This document shows, in pieces, positions 27,631-37,512 of a stretch of DNA of 64,000 nt; position 1 is the first letter of the stretch; every line of letters starts with the position of its first letter. The position numbers and the translations under genes are program-made. The notes beneath the pieces are model-generated. The model was given only the letters and a program-made list of their open reading frames with translations. It had not been told where the DNA came from and did no database searches. Origin of the DNA: Mesorhizobium sp. B1-1-8 (GTDB lineage: Bacteria > Pseudomonadota > Alphaproteobacteria > Rhizobiales > Rhizobiaceae); contig NZ_CP083957.1 in NCBI RefSeq assembly GCF_006442795.2, forward strand, positions 310,001 through 374,000, in the 5' to 3' direction.

Positions 27631-30600
27631 GTGGACGTTGCCGCTTGGTTGCGAGGCCTCGGCCTCCAGCAATACGAGCAGGCATTTCGCGACAACGCGA
27701 TCGACGCGGAAGTCCTGCCGGAGTTGACCGATGCCGACCTCGAGAAGCTCGGTATGCTCCTCGGTCATCGCAAGCGATTCCTCAAGGCGGTAATGACGCT
27801 GGGGCCGTCGTCAAGACATCCCGACGCGAGCACCGATGACATTGCGGCTCAGAACCGCAGCCGGGAGCCAAGCGCAGAGCGTCGACAGCTGACCGTCATG
27901 TTCGTGGATCTCGTCGGCTCGACGGCGCTGGCGACGCGTCTGGATCCCGAGGATCTGCGTGAGATCATCGGAGCGTATCACCGCTGTGTCGCCTCTACGG
28001 TCGCCCGCTTCGGCGGCTTTGTCGCCAAATATATGGGCGACGGAGTTTTGGTGTATTTCGGTTACCCGCAGGCGCACGAGAACGCCGCCGAGCAGGCGGT
28101 GCGCGCTGGCCTTGCTCTCGTCGATGCCGTCAGGCGACTCCCGCAGCCCGAGCCATTGCGGGTTCGTATCGGCATCGGCACCGGACAAGTCGTCGTTGGC
28201 GATCTGATCACCGCCGGCGAAGGGCAAGAGCGCGGCGTCGTGGGCGAGACGCCGAACCTCGCCGCCCGCCTGCAAGCTCTCGCAGAACCCGGAGCGGTCG
28301 TGATCGGGCCGCAAACGCGGCAGCTGGTCGGCGATCTTTTCGAATATCGCGATCTTGGCGCCCTCGAGGTGAAAGGCTTTCCGGAGCCGATTCATCCCTA
28401 TCAAGTGATTCGTGAGAGTGCTGTCGAAAGCCGGTTCGAGGCAATGCATGGGACGATGCCGACGCCGCTGGTCGGGCGTGAGGAGGAGGTCGACCTGCTG
28501 CAGCGCCACTGGCGGCGCGCGAAAAGTGGTGAAGGTCGTGTGGTGCTGCTCTCAGGCGAGCCCGGCATCGGAAAATCGCGCCTCACTCTCATCTTGCAGG
28601 AGCGGATCCAGAACGAGCCACACACCCGCTTGCGCTATTTCTGTTCGCCGCACCGTCAAGACAGCGCGCTCCACCCGATCATTGCGCAGCTAGAACGCGC
28701 TGCCGGGTTGGAGCGCGACGACCCGCCTGAGACGAAGCTGGATAAGCTTGGCGCCCTGCTTGGGCCGGCCTCGTCGGAGGATGGGGCGCTGCTGGCTGAG
28801 CTGCTGTCGTTGCCGACCGACGGCCGTTTCCCGCCTCTCCAACTGGCGCCGCAGCGTAAGAAAGAGAAAACCTTCAATGCGCTGCTCAGGCAGCTCGAAG
28901 ATCTGGCGCGACAAGGTCCAGTGCTGATGCTCTTCGAGGATGTGCACTGGATCGACCCCAGCTCGCGCGAGCTGCTTGACCTAGTCATCGAACGGGTGCC
29001 GCGCCTGCCGGTTCTGCTTCTCCTCACCTTCCGCCCCGAGTTTCAACCACCGTGGATCGGGCAGTCGCACGTCACGGTTATGGTCCTCAATCGGCTCGGT
29101 CGTCGTGAAGGCGCCGCGCTGGTCCAGCGGGTCGTCGGCACCGCAGAGCTGCCGAGCGACGTGGTCGCGGAGATCATCGAGCGCACGGATGGGGTGCCAC
29201 TGTTCGTCGAGGAGCTGACCAAGGCGGTGTTGGAGAGCGGCAACGCAAAGACGGTGCTCTCACGAGCTGCCGCCACGGCGTTGAACGTTCCCGCCACGCT
29301 GCATGCCTCGTTGATGGCGCGGCTCGATCGCCTCGGCTCAGCTGTTAAGGAGGTCGCACAAATCGGCGCGGTTCTCGGTCGGGAGTTCTCCTACGAATTG
29401 CTGGCAGCAGTCGCACAGCGAAATGCCGCTGAGCTAAATGACGCACTGGATCAACTCGTCGGCGCTGGTCTGGTGTTCTGCCGCGGGACGCCGCCACTGG
29501 CCACTTACCTCTTCAAGCATGCGCTCGTTCAGGACGCAGCCTATGGCACGCTGCTGCGCGCTAAGCGCCAGGAGCTGCATAAGTGTGTCGCAGATGTATT
29601 GGAAGAAAAGTGGACCGAAATCACTGAAACGCAACCCGAGCTCCTCGCGCACCACCTTCAGGAAGCTGGGGATTGGGCAGGCGCGCTCGATTACTGGCAA
29701 AAGGCGGGAGTGGCCGCCGTGGCCAGAGCTGCCATCAGGGAAGCCGTATCGCACTTTGCCAGTGCTATTCACTGCGGCAGGAGAGTTGGCGATGTGCTCG
29801 GCGGCGCCGAACGGATGACACGTCTCCACCTTGCAATGGCCAATGCCTTGATGCAGGCTGAAGGGTATCGTTCTGAGCGCCTTGGGAAGACGCTTGAAGA
29901 TGCACGTCTTGCTGCCGCGAACACTGCATCGGTCGAATTGCAATGTGACGTTGCGCTTTCATCCGCTCCATTTTTTTATGCCACTGGGCGCAATCACGAT
30001 TACCTGACCCTGGCGGAAAAGCAGCTCGCAGACTGTGCCGATCTCCTTCCGCCGGCCTATCTAAGCGGTCTTTGGGCAACCAAGGGGATGGCTCATTATA
30101 GCCGGGGAGAACAACCGCAGGCAGCTGAAGCTTTGCGGAATGGCTTAGATTTGATTGATCATATTGACCCAAATCGGGGTATCTTGTTCGATCAACTCCG
30201 TGTCGCTGCCCAGGAATATTTTAGCGAATCGCTGATCATATTGGGTTTCTTTGACGATGCGGTCGAAGAGAAAAAGCGCCTAATTCGAAATTCTGACCAG
30301 GTCGATAAGCCTTTCGAACTCGCGTGGCGTCTTCTCGGGCTTTGCGAATTGTGCGCGCTACTTGGTCAATACAAGGAAGTCCTTGAGAACGCTACGAAGA
30401 TTGTCGAGATTTGCGAACTGCATGGCTATACGGCGCGTCGAAGCAGCGGCATTAGGTGGCGTGGCCATGCCCGCTCGCATCTAGGTGAACTGGATGCCGG
30501 CATCGATGACGTCCGGGAGAGTTTGGTTATTTGGCGTGCGCACGGCGTCGTATTTCATACCCCTGAGAAAGCATGCGAACTTTGTGATCTTCTCGTGCGC

Positions 30601-30960
30601 GCGGGTCGCATCGAAGAGGCATCGCAGATGCTTGATGATGTCGATACGCTCGTTCTCGATACGGACGAAGCGAGCTACCTGGCAGAATGCATTCGCCTTC
30701 GTGGCCAAATCGCCGCGGGCAGAGGTGACCTGACGGGTGCCACACAACTATTCGAAACGGCAATTGCCACTGCCTGTCGGCAGCAAGCGAGACTCTTCGA
30801 GCTTCGCGCCGCAACGCAACTGGCACCAGTTCTGGCACGTCAAGGTCGTGTCCATGAGGCTGCGACGCGTCTGCAAGCGGTGGTCGACACATTTAACACT
30901 AGGTATCCAATCGTCGACCTCATCGCAGCACAAAGGGCCCTGGACGCCCTGAGCCCTTGA
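27631..30960 (+). CDS. SAM-domain class III adenylate/guanylate cyclase with AAA ATPase and TPR-like region
   Basis: The 1109-residue protein starts with a SAM domain (DVAAWLRGLGLQQYEQAFRD, residues 2-60). A class III cyclase catalytic domain follows (about 85-260): TVMFVDLVGSTA with the metal Asp, KYMGDGVLVYFGYP, and VGETPNLAARLQ. Then comes an AAA/STAND ATPase (about 290-640) with Walker A GEPGIGKSRL and Walker B-like LMLFEDVHWID. The remaining 450 residues are helical, TPR-like. It likely makes cAMP or cGMP under control of an ATP-driven sensor. I chose the GTG at 27631 with GGGAGAGC; the frame is open further upstream. The C-terminal third looks AT-richer than the rest. It stands alone as a transcription unit. 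Confidence 0.9.
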   Translation: MDVAAWLRGLGLQQYEQAFRDNAIDAEVLPELTDADLEKLGMLLGHRKRFLKAVMTLGPSSRHPDASTDDIAAQNRSREPSAERRQLTVMFVDLVGSTALATRLDPEDLREIIGAYHRCVASTVARFGGFVAKYMGDGVLVYFGYPQAHENAAEQAVRAGLALVDAVRRLPQPEPLRVRIGIGTGQVVVGDLITAGEGQERGVVGETPNLAARLQALAEPGAVVIGPQTRQLVGDLFEYRDLGALEVKGFPEPIHPYQVIRESAVESRFEAMHGTMPTPLVGREEEVDLLQRHWRRAKSGEGRVVLLSGEPGIGKSRLTLILQERIQNEPHTRLRYFCSPHRQDSALHPIIAQLERAAGLERDDPPETKLDKLGALLGPASSEDGALLAELLSLPTDGRFPPLQLAPQRKKEKTFNALLRQLEDLARQGPVLMLFEDVHWIDPSSRELLDLVIERVPRLPVLLLLTFRPEFQPPWIGQSHVTVMVLNRLGRREGAALVQRVVGTAELPSDVVAEIIERTDGVPLFVEELTKAVLESGNAKTVLSRAAATALNVPATLHASLMARLDRLGSAVKEVAQIGAVLGREFSYELLAAVAQRNAAELNDALDQLVGAGLVFCRGTPPLATYLFKHALVQDAAYGTLLRAKRQELHKCVADVLEEKWTEITETQPELLAHHLQEAGDWAGALDYWQKAGVAAVARAAIREAVSHFASAIHCGRRVGDVLGGAERMTRLHLAMANALMQAEGYRSERLGKTLEDARLAAANTASVELQCDVALSSAPFFYATGRNHDYLTLAEKQLADCADLLPPAYLSGLWATKGMAHYSRGEQPQAAEALRNGLDLIDHIDPNRGILFDQLRVAAQEYFSESLIILGFFDDAVEEKKRLIRNSDQVDKPFELAWRLLGLCELCALLGQYKEVLENATKIVEICELHGYTARRSSGIRWRGHARSHLGELDAGIDDVRESLVIWRAHGVVFHTPEKACELCDLLVRAGRIEEASQMLDDVDTLVLDTDEASYLAECIRLRGQIAAGRGDLTGATQLFETAIATACRQQARLFELRAATQLAPVLARQGRVHEAATRLQAVVDTFNTRYPIVDLIAAQRALDALSP

Positions 30961-31278
30961 GGTCGCACCATCTGCGTCGACTCCGACAAGCTGGCGTCCA
31001 ATTACCCGCGTCAGCCGGAAGGACCGCGACGGACAGTTTGTCGGGCAAAAGTTGTTGGGAGGCCACTACGAACCCATCGCGCCTGGCCTGGTGCCCGCGC
31101 TTGGCGCGACACGCGCTTCCGACCGTTTCGCTTTCCTCGTTGATCAATCGTCCGGACTGGCAGATCAGCGTCGATCTCGAGGGGCCCTTTCTAAATTTTG
31201 AGCAGAGGAACCAACATTCGATTAAGTCTGCTGCTATACTCTGCACCGGTCGGAATGTAGGCCGACCGAGATTCCACC
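30961..31278. other. Intergenic, no gene seen
   Basis: This 318-bp stretch holds no recognisable gene. It should contain the promoter of the GGDEF-EAL gene and possibly the end signal of the cyclase transcript. Confidence 0.4.
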
Positions 31279-33939
31279 TTGCCATTTGCCATTCATCAGC
31301 GCTCCCGCACCTTGATGACCTGGACCAGTCTTCCGGCAGCGATTGCCTTTGTCGTGCTGCTGATTGCGGGAATTTTTGCTGACCGTCAAAACAGTATCGT
31401 TGCCGAACAGGCATTGCGCGTTGACGTTGCGAAGGAGATGAACCTCGTCCGCGCCAATCTCGAGGGCAATGTCAATGGAGACCTTCAACTGGCGCGTGGT
31501 CTGATCGCGACGATCGTTACCGAACCGAATATGAGCCAGGCCCGCTTCGCCAAGCTGGCAGAGAGCCTCTTACGCGAGAAGACAAGCGTCAGAAACATTG
31601 CCGGTGCCCCCGGCCTGGTCATCTCGTTGATGTATCCTATGGAAGGCAATGAAAAGGCCGTTGGATTGGACTTTCGCAAAGACGAAAAATTTCGTGAAGC
31701 GGCACTTCGGGCGCGCGATACCAAACAACTGGTTTTGGCCGGGCCCGTAGAGCTCAAACAAGGAGGCCAGGCGTTTATCGGCCGATTCCCTGTCTTCCTT
31801 GACCAGGACCGCCCTACTGAGACATTCTGGGGCATAGTGGCTGCCGTGATCGACGTTCAGAGGCTCTATGAAGACAGCGGTCTTTTAGACAAGAAATTGT
31901 CGATCGAGATCGCTCTGACCGGCAAGGACGCTCTGGGACGAAGCGGCGCGCGATTTTATGGTCCCGCGCGCGTGGCGGAAGACAATCCCGTCACGGCCGA
32001 GGTGCGGTTGCCGACAGGATCGTGGCAGATTTCCGCCGTTCCCAAGGGTGGCTGGAACGTCACGCCCCGGAACGCATGGATTTTGCGATTTACAATGCTC
32101 ATCGGCGGCGCTCTGGTCGTGGTTCCGATTCTCATTGCTGGGCGGCTTTTCGAACAACGGCATAAGCATTACACCGATCTGCGCCGTAGCGAACGACGGC
32201 TTGCACAGCTTTCAGAGAGGCTGGAGCTTGCGCTTGATGCTTCGCAAATCGGCGTCTGGGAACAGGATCTCGACTCGGACATCATATACTGGGACGACCG
32301 CCTGAACGAAATCTATGGAAAACCGGCAGATGGCAAACCGAGGACCTTCGATGAGTGGGCAACATCGATCCATCCCGATGATCTTGAACAGGCTAAGCGG
32401 GATTTCGTGCAGGGGGTCGCGACCGGCATATATTCTTCGGAATATCGTGTAAGGCTTCCCAACGGAGTTATTCGACATCTTCGCGCGCGTGCCAAAAGTT
32501 ACAAGGACGATACCGACCACAAAATGGTCGGAGCGGAATGGGACGTGACGGCGGACGTGGCCCTGACGCGGGAGTTGGAACGAGCAAAGAACCTCGCCGA
32601 AACGAGGAATGCGGAGCTAGAGGCGGCGACGGCGCGCAATGAGCATGCAGCGCTTCACGATTCGCTGACCGGCCTTCCAAATCGCCGCCACCTCGACACC
32701 GTGCTCGATGCTCACGCCGCCACAATGTCGACGGCTGGCAGCGGTGCCGCACTTCTGCATCTTGACCTCGATCGCTTTACACAAATCAACGACACGCTTG
32801 GCCATGCGGTCGGGGACGCCGTGCTGATCCATACCGCGAAGGTGCTGAAATCGACTGTTGGGTCGGCAGACTTCGTTGCCCGAGTCGGAGGCGATGAGTT
32901 TGTCGTAGTCTGCAACCGCGACATCTCAATAGACCAACTCAAGCAGTTGGCCGATCGGATCATACAGAGATTGCGAGAGCCGGTTCCCTATAAGGACCAC
33001 CAGTGCCGTATTGGGGTCAGCATCGGGATCGCAGTCGATGCGGGCGGTCCTGTCGACGGCCCACGCCTGATGGTCAACGCGGACATAGCTCTCTGTCGGG
33101 CCAAGGGCCGGGGACGCAATCGGTATGAGTTCTTCACCGAAGATCTCCAGTGTGAGATCGTTCGGACTAAACGGGTGGCCGATGAGATCCTCGGGGGGTT
33201 GGAACGCAACGAATTTGTTCCGCACTACCAGCTGCAGTTCGACGCGAAAACGCTAGAGGTTGCCGGCGTTGAGGCGCTGGCGCGCTGGAACCATCCGATC
33301 AACGGCCTTCAGCCGCCAAGCGGGTTCCTGAAAATTGCGGACGAGTTGAATGTCGTTTCGATTATTGACCGACTGATACTCGAACAAACTCTCCGCGATT
33401 TTGATCAGTGGCAGAAAGCCCAGCTGTTGGTTCCGCGCGCGTCGGTGAACGTCTCTGCAAAACGGCTGCAGGACGAGGAGCTGATCAACAGCCTGATTTC
33501 ACTCTCAATAAAACCTGGAACCGTTTCGTTCGAGCTTCTTGAATCAATCTTCCTCGACGATAATGATGAGCTTATGGTCTGGAACGTGAACCAGATTAAG
33601 GAACTTGGAATCGATATCGAAATTGACGATTTTGGAACCGGCCACGCCTCGATTGTCAGCTTGCTCAAACTTCAACCGCGACGGCTTAAAATTGCACGCC
33701 AGCTAATTAGTCCAATCGCCGAGTCAGCCCAGCAGCGCGAGGTCGTAGAATCGATTGTGCAGATTGGCAGGTCGTTGGGAGTGGAGGTCATCGCCGAAGG
33801 TGTCGAGACAATGCAGCAGGCCAAGATCCTCAAGGATTTGGGCTGCGACATCTTGCAAGGCTATGCGCTCAGCCGACCGATGAGCGCACGAAAGATCATG
33901 GAGTTTTTAAGCAGCCGGCGAATGCGCGCAGCATCCTGA
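31279..33939 (+). CDS. Membrane GGDEF-EAL protein with periplasmic CHASE-type sensor and PAS domain
   Basis: The 886-residue protein has two membrane helices (about 18-34 and 270-290) that bracket a periplasmic CHASE-like sensor. A PAS domain follows (ALDASQIGVWEQDLDSDIIY). Next is GGDEF with the intact signature RVGGDEFVVV and LHLDLDRFTQINDTLGH, then EAL with VEALARWNHP and the DDFGTG loop. Both catalytic signatures look intact, so it could make or degrade c-di-GMP. The start is uncertain: a TTG at 31279 or the ATG at 31315, neither with a strong ribosome site. It may shift the cell between motile and attached states. No operon partner is seen. Confidence 0.92.
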   Translation: MPFAIHQRSRTLMTWTSLPAAIAFVVLLIAGIFADRQNSIVAEQALRVDVAKEMNLVRANLEGNVNGDLQLARGLIATIVTEPNMSQARFAKLAESLLREKTSVRNIAGAPGLVISLMYPMEGNEKAVGLDFRKDEKFREAALRARDTKQLVLAGPVELKQGGQAFIGRFPVFLDQDRPTETFWGIVAAVIDVQRLYEDSGLLDKKLSIEIALTGKDALGRSGARFYGPARVAEDNPVTAEVRLPTGSWQISAVPKGGWNVTPRNAWILRFTMLIGGALVVVPILIAGRLFEQRHKHYTDLRRSERRLAQLSERLELALDASQIGVWEQDLDSDIIYWDDRLNEIYGKPADGKPRTFDEWATSIHPDDLEQAKRDFVQGVATGIYSSEYRVRLPNGVIRHLRARAKSYKDDTDHKMVGAEWDVTADVALTRELERAKNLAETRNAELEAATARNEHAALHDSLTGLPNRRHLDTVLDAHAATMSTAGSGAALLHLDLDRFTQINDTLGHAVGDAVLIHTAKVLKSTVGSADFVARVGGDEFVVVCNRDISIDQLKQLADRIIQRLREPVPYKDHQCRIGVSIGIAVDAGGPVDGPRLMVNADIALCRAKGRGRNRYEFFTEDLQCEIVRTKRVADEILGGLERNEFVPHYQLQFDAKTLEVAGVEALARWNHPINGLQPPSGFLKIADELNVVSIIDRLILEQTLRDFDQWQKAQLLVPRASVNVSAKRLQDEELINSLISLSIKPGTVSFELLESIFLDDNDELMVWNVNQIKELGIDIEIDDFGTGHASIVSLLKLQPRRLKIARQLISPIAESAQQREVVESIVQIGRSLGVEVIAEGVETMQQAKILKDLGCDILQGYALSRPMSARKIMEFLSSRRMRAAS

Positions 33940-34115
33940 GATCGACGCACGGGTTTATTAGGCCTCTCCTAGGGATTACCCCCAACCCGCGGCTCCCGCA
34001 CGCCGCGCCGACGTGGCTTTGCGCCCCCCCTGTTAATCAACTCACCGATGTTCCATTGACGGATGATTGATTAAGCGCAGGCGCAACAAAGATCGGCAAC
34101 GCTGCATGAGGGCGA

Positions 34116-34349
34116 TTATCTGGAGAATTCGCTCACCGGTTCACGGGAGTCTGAACCATCAACTTGACTACCGCTGCGGTTGCCGTAGACGAGATACAGG
34201 ACCAGCCAGAAGTATACAGCTTGTAGAAGCAGCACTGCCACAATGGCCCAGCAACAAGCGACCCACATGGAGCCGGTGGCGGTGTAGACCCACGTCGCCA
34301 CCGTGCAAACGGTCGCAACCATTCCGACCAAAAACCGCGGAAAATACAT
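34116..34349 (-). CDS. SyrA/ExoX-like exopolysaccharide-regulation membrane protein
   Basis: The 77-residue protein begins MYFPRFLVGMVATVCTVATW and has two membrane helices, the second AIVAVLLLQAVYFWLVLYLV, with a short polar tail. The length, the order of helices and the YFPRFLVGM start fit the rhizobial SyrA/ExoX family, which affects exopolysaccharide output. I chose the ATG at 34349 (four codons inside the open frame) because a GGG-rich site precedes it. The role is inferred from family resemblance only. Confidence 0.6.
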   Translation of the reverse strand: MYFPRFLVGMVATVCTVATWVYTATGSMWVACCWAIVAVLLLQAVYFWLVLYLVYGNRSGSQVDGSDSREPVSEFSR

Positions 34350-34990
34350 TTCCCAGCCCATGCCCCAACGGAAGACAGGACGTGTATTTCATTATTTTAG
34401 AATGTACGCAAGTGCGACCCATTGACCTTGCCCATTGCTCCACTCGTAACCGTCTGGTGGACGTTCGATAGACTCCAGCATCAGCATCGATTGCAATTTT
34501 TGAGGCAAGGCCTAGGTGCGGTATAGGCAACCAGCCACCGAGTGCGAAATAGCGCTTTTGCCGACGACCAGACGTTCGCCGAAGAAGCGCTGCCTCGTTG
34601 GACGCCGCTAGCTTCAAGTCGTCCGCACTCGCGATAGATGGGATGTTTCGGACGCGCTACGGCCCGAGACTGATCGCCCCGCAGTCCTGCAGTTTCAGGT
34701 AGCGACTGCATCGGCGTCTCGCTATCCGGCAAATACATCGCAGGAACCGATGCGTTCCGCGCCGGTTTACCACCTTGCGGCGCAGCGGCTCGAAAGCTTG
34801 TGCTCTGCCGGTCTGCAGCCAGCCGCGCTGACGCCCAGACGGGTCAACGCGGCGTTTGATGGCCACGGTTAATGCCGAAGGCCACTACTGGGTCATCATC
34901 CCGGTAACCCGCAACGACCCTGCAGGCAAGTTGATGACTGTGCTGCTACTGACCCTCGTACAGACGCTGCGAGAACGTGACGGTCGGTCA
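34350..34990. other. Gene-poor stretch
   Basis: No gene is supported in these 640 bp. Short Arg-rich frames on the minus strand (34481-34866) and a plus-strand frame at 34856-35059, which overlaps the aminotransferase end, show no motifs. Confidence 0.4.
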
Positions 34991-36319
34991 TCAAGATGTC
35001 GCGGTCCGGAAGCTACGAACGAAGCTGTCCACCACCTCATCGAGATCGGCCATCGATAGGCAGAGCGGCGGGCACATCCTGATTACGTTGCGGTGGGGGC
35101 CCGAGCGGCTCGCGACCAGGCCATTTTGCCGGGTCGCTTCGAACACCTTCAGCGTTGCTTCGGGCGCCGGTTCCTTCGTGGCCTGGTCCTTCACCAACTC
35201 GATTGCGAGCATCAGTCCCTGTCCACGGATATCGCCGATCAGCGGGAAATCCTTCCTGAGGTCCTGGAGTCTGTCCTTTAGCGCGCCACCCACCGTGGCC
35301 GCATTCTCCTGCAGCCGCTCCTCGCGTATAACCTTGAGCACCGCGCGTCCGGCCGCACAGGCTACAGGGTTGGCGCCGTAGGTGTGGAACAGGAATTTGT
35401 CCGCCATCGACTCCGCCACCGCCCGTTTGGCGATAACAGCGCCGAGCGGGATGCCGTTGCCGATGCCCTTGGCGACAACGACAATGTCGGGAACGACGCC
35501 ATGCGTTTCAAAAGCCCAGAAGGCATTGCCCGTGCGTCCAACGCCGGATTGCACTTCATCGATGATACATACGCCGCCTGCCGCCCGCACGCGTTCGAAC
35601 GCGCCGGCAATATAGCCGGCGGGCATCGGTACGATGCCGCCATAACCCTGCACCGGCTCGATGATCATGCCGGCCAGCCGTCCGCTGGTCGAGGTGGCGA
35701 TAGCTCGCTCGACTTCGTCGAGATATGGCTCGAGACCTTCACCGTGGACGCCGCGATACTGGTTGGGCTCGGCCACGAACGTGACCCCACCAAGTTGTAG
35801 CACGGGATGGCGAAACCCCGCTATACCGGTCACCGACTGCGCGCCAAAGGTAGCGCCATGATAGCTTGAGGCAAGCGCCAGCATATCGATGCTACCTGTG
35901 TGCGAGCGCGCCATCAGAAGCGCAAGATCGATCGCCTCGGCGCCGCTGTTTGTGAAATGCACGACCCAATCGTGACCGGCCGGCATTGTCGCGACCAGTT
36001 CCTCGGCATATTGGGCCGGAACCGGATGGTAGAACATGGTTGTGCAATGCGTCAGTTCGCTTACCTGCTCGGTGGCTGCCTTGACCACCTGAGGATGGGC
36101 GTGCCCGACCGAGATGCACAGGTTCATGCCGAGCAGGTCGATATATTTGCGGTCCTTCTCGTCCCAGACATACTGGCCCCTGCCCCGCTTGAGGATCAGC
36201 GGCTCCTTGTAGGGAACGAATTTGCGCTGCGAGGCCGAGTAGAAACGGTTGCGCCGATCGACGATGGCATCGGTGGACCAATCGATCTCCAGAGTTGAAT
36301 GGACATGCGGAGCGTTCAT
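34991..36319 (-). CDS. Class III PLP-dependent aminotransferase (AGXT2-like)
   Basis: The 442-residue protein is a class III aminotransferase. It has VHFTNSGAEAIDLAL (phosphate-binding), SSYHGATFG, CIIDEVQSGVGRTG (Asp of the PLP pyridine contact) and VVVAKGIGNGIPLGAV with the Schiff-base Lys. It most resembles alanine-glyoxylate/AGXT2-type enzymes, which act on beta-amino or dimethylarginine-like substrates. The ATG at 36317-36319 has GGAGACAC upstream, so I prefer it to an earlier one. It lies downstream of a LysR gene on the same strand and could be its target. The true substrate is unknown; a product of betaine breakdown is possible. Confidence 0.88.
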   Translation of the reverse strand: MNAPHVHSTLEIDWSTDAIVDRRNRFYSASQRKFVPYKEPLILKRGRGQYVWDEKDRKYIDLLGMNLCISVGHAHPQVVKAATEQVSELTHCTTMFYHPVPAQYAEELVATMPAGHDWVVHFTNSGAEAIDLALLMARSHTGSIDMLALASSYHGATFGAQSVTGIAGFRHPVLQLGGVTFVAEPNQYRGVHGEGLEPYLDEVERAIATSTSGRLAGMIIEPVQGYGGIVPMPAGYIAGAFERVRAAGGVCIIDEVQSGVGRTGNAFWAFETHGVVPDIVVVAKGIGNGIPLGAVIAKRAVAESMADKFLFHTYGANPVACAAGRAVLKVIREERLQENAATVGGALKDRLQDLRKDFPLIGDIRGQGLMLAIELVKDQATKEPAPEATLKVFEATRQNGLVASRSGPHRNVIRMCPPLCLSMADLDEVVDSFVRSFRTATS

Positions 36320-36387
36320 GCCGTGTCTCCAATGCTTCAAGTTTCTCAGATTGAAACCACGGAATGGGCGGCGCGCACACCGCCAAA

Positions 36388-36404
36388 TTTTCCTATCAGG
36401 ATAA
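36388..36404. promoter_or_regulatory. Candidate LysR-type binding site (inverted repeat)
   Basis: TTTTCCTATCAGGATAA is an inverted repeat (TTTTCCT / AGGATAA, six of seven positions, three-base centre) between the LysR stop and the aminotransferase start. The octamer TTTTCCTA recurs at 37425-37432 in the LysR/FAD-GcvT divergent promoter. This suggests one regulator acts at both, but it is not tested. Confidence 0.35.
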
Positions 36405-36417
36405 CTGATGAAGCCGA

Positions 36418-37395
36418 TTAGCTGTGCGATGAAAGGCGGTCGACCGTATAACAGTCAGCGGGAAGGCCGGGCAGTCGGGTGCTGATCGCGTGGGTCAGCA
36501 CTTCCGTTGTGCGTGCGGCGAAAGCCTCTGGCAGGTTTCCAAGTTCGCGCTCGCGCGCCACCAGCAGGATGTTGCGCGACAGTCCGGTGAACGGCAGCCG
36601 GTGGACGTCGATCTCCATTCCCTCTGCCAAGCCGTCGATGAGCAAGGTCGGCGTCAGGATCGCAAAGCCCATGCCGGCGGCAACCGGCGCCATCACGACG
36701 CTGGATCGGTCGCCTTCCATAGCACGCGGAATCTCGATGCGCAGGCGGCTCAGATGCTGGTCGACGCGCAGGCCGACGGGTGTCTCGCGCGAGAAGCGTA
36801 CGAAGGCGAGCTTCTTCGACAGCTTGACGATATCGCCGACATCGCCGGCAAATCCTTTTGGCGTCACAAGCAGGAACTTCTCAGTCATCACCGGATATCG
36901 CGTCAGCCCTTCGATTTCGAACAGCTCGCCGGACGTGACGGCGAGATCGGCGCGGCGGGCTCGCAGCAGGGCGACATGGTCGGTCGCAAGGCCCGCGAAC
37001 AGGCTGAGTTCGGGTATGCCGAAGTGCTTGCGGGCTAGGACTGAAAGCTCTGGCGCCAGCGTGGTTGCGATTGAGGCCAGGAGCGCGATGCGCAAAAGCG
37101 GTAGCGGCGCGGCGTTGACGCGGCGTGCGTCGGTGCGCAGGCCCTCGACTTCGGCCAGTATGGCGACGGCGCGGCGATGCAGCGCGATGCCGGCCTTGGT
37201 GAGCTCGATCGGGCGCAAATTGCGGTCGATCAGGCTGACGCCGAGCGCGCTTTCCAGGTTCTTCAGATGCTGTGAGGCCGCCGATTGGGTCATGCCGAGC
37301 ATCTGCGCCGCTTGCGTGACATGCCTGGTCTCAACGATGGCGACGAACACTTCGATCGACCGAAAGAGATTGAAATCGAAACTGCCGCTCTTCAC
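36418..37395 (-). CDS. LysR-family regulator
   Basis: The 325-residue protein has a LysR helix-turn-helix (HVTQAAQMLGMTQSAASQHL, near residues 24-43) followed by a CysB/NAC-type effector domain. I chose a GTG at 37393-37395 with CGGAG upstream (VKSGSFDFNLF). It lies divergent to the operon of two FAD-GcvT genes and mttB copy 3, and upstream of the aminotransferase. It is probably their activator, responding to the betaine or a demethylated product (inference). The divergent spacer of about 117 bp is typical for LysR control. Confidence 0.87.
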   Translation of the reverse strand: MKSGSFDFNLFRSIEVFVAIVETRHVTQAAQMLGMTQSAASQHLKNLESALGVSLIDRNLRPIELTKAGIALHRRAVAILAEVEGLRTDARRVNAAPLPLLRIALLASIATTLAPELSVLARKHFGIPELSLFAGLATDHVALLRARRADLAVTSGELFEIEGLTRYPVMTEKFLLVTPKGFAGDVGDIVKLSKKLAFVRFSRETPVGLRVDQHLSRLRIEIPRAMEGDRSSVVMAPVAAGMGFAILTPTLLIDGLAEGMEIDVHRLPFTGLSRNILLVARERELGNLPEAFAARTTEVLTHAISTRLPGLPADCYTVDRLSSHS

Positions 37396-37512
37396 CCGCA
37401 ACTCCGACTGTGACGCTTCATAAGTTTTCCTAATGTCGCGAAATTTGGGTTGAGCGCAAGCGGCTTGGCGGGAGATTGTGGCGTTCGATCCAGCGAAGGT
37501 GCTCCCACAAGG

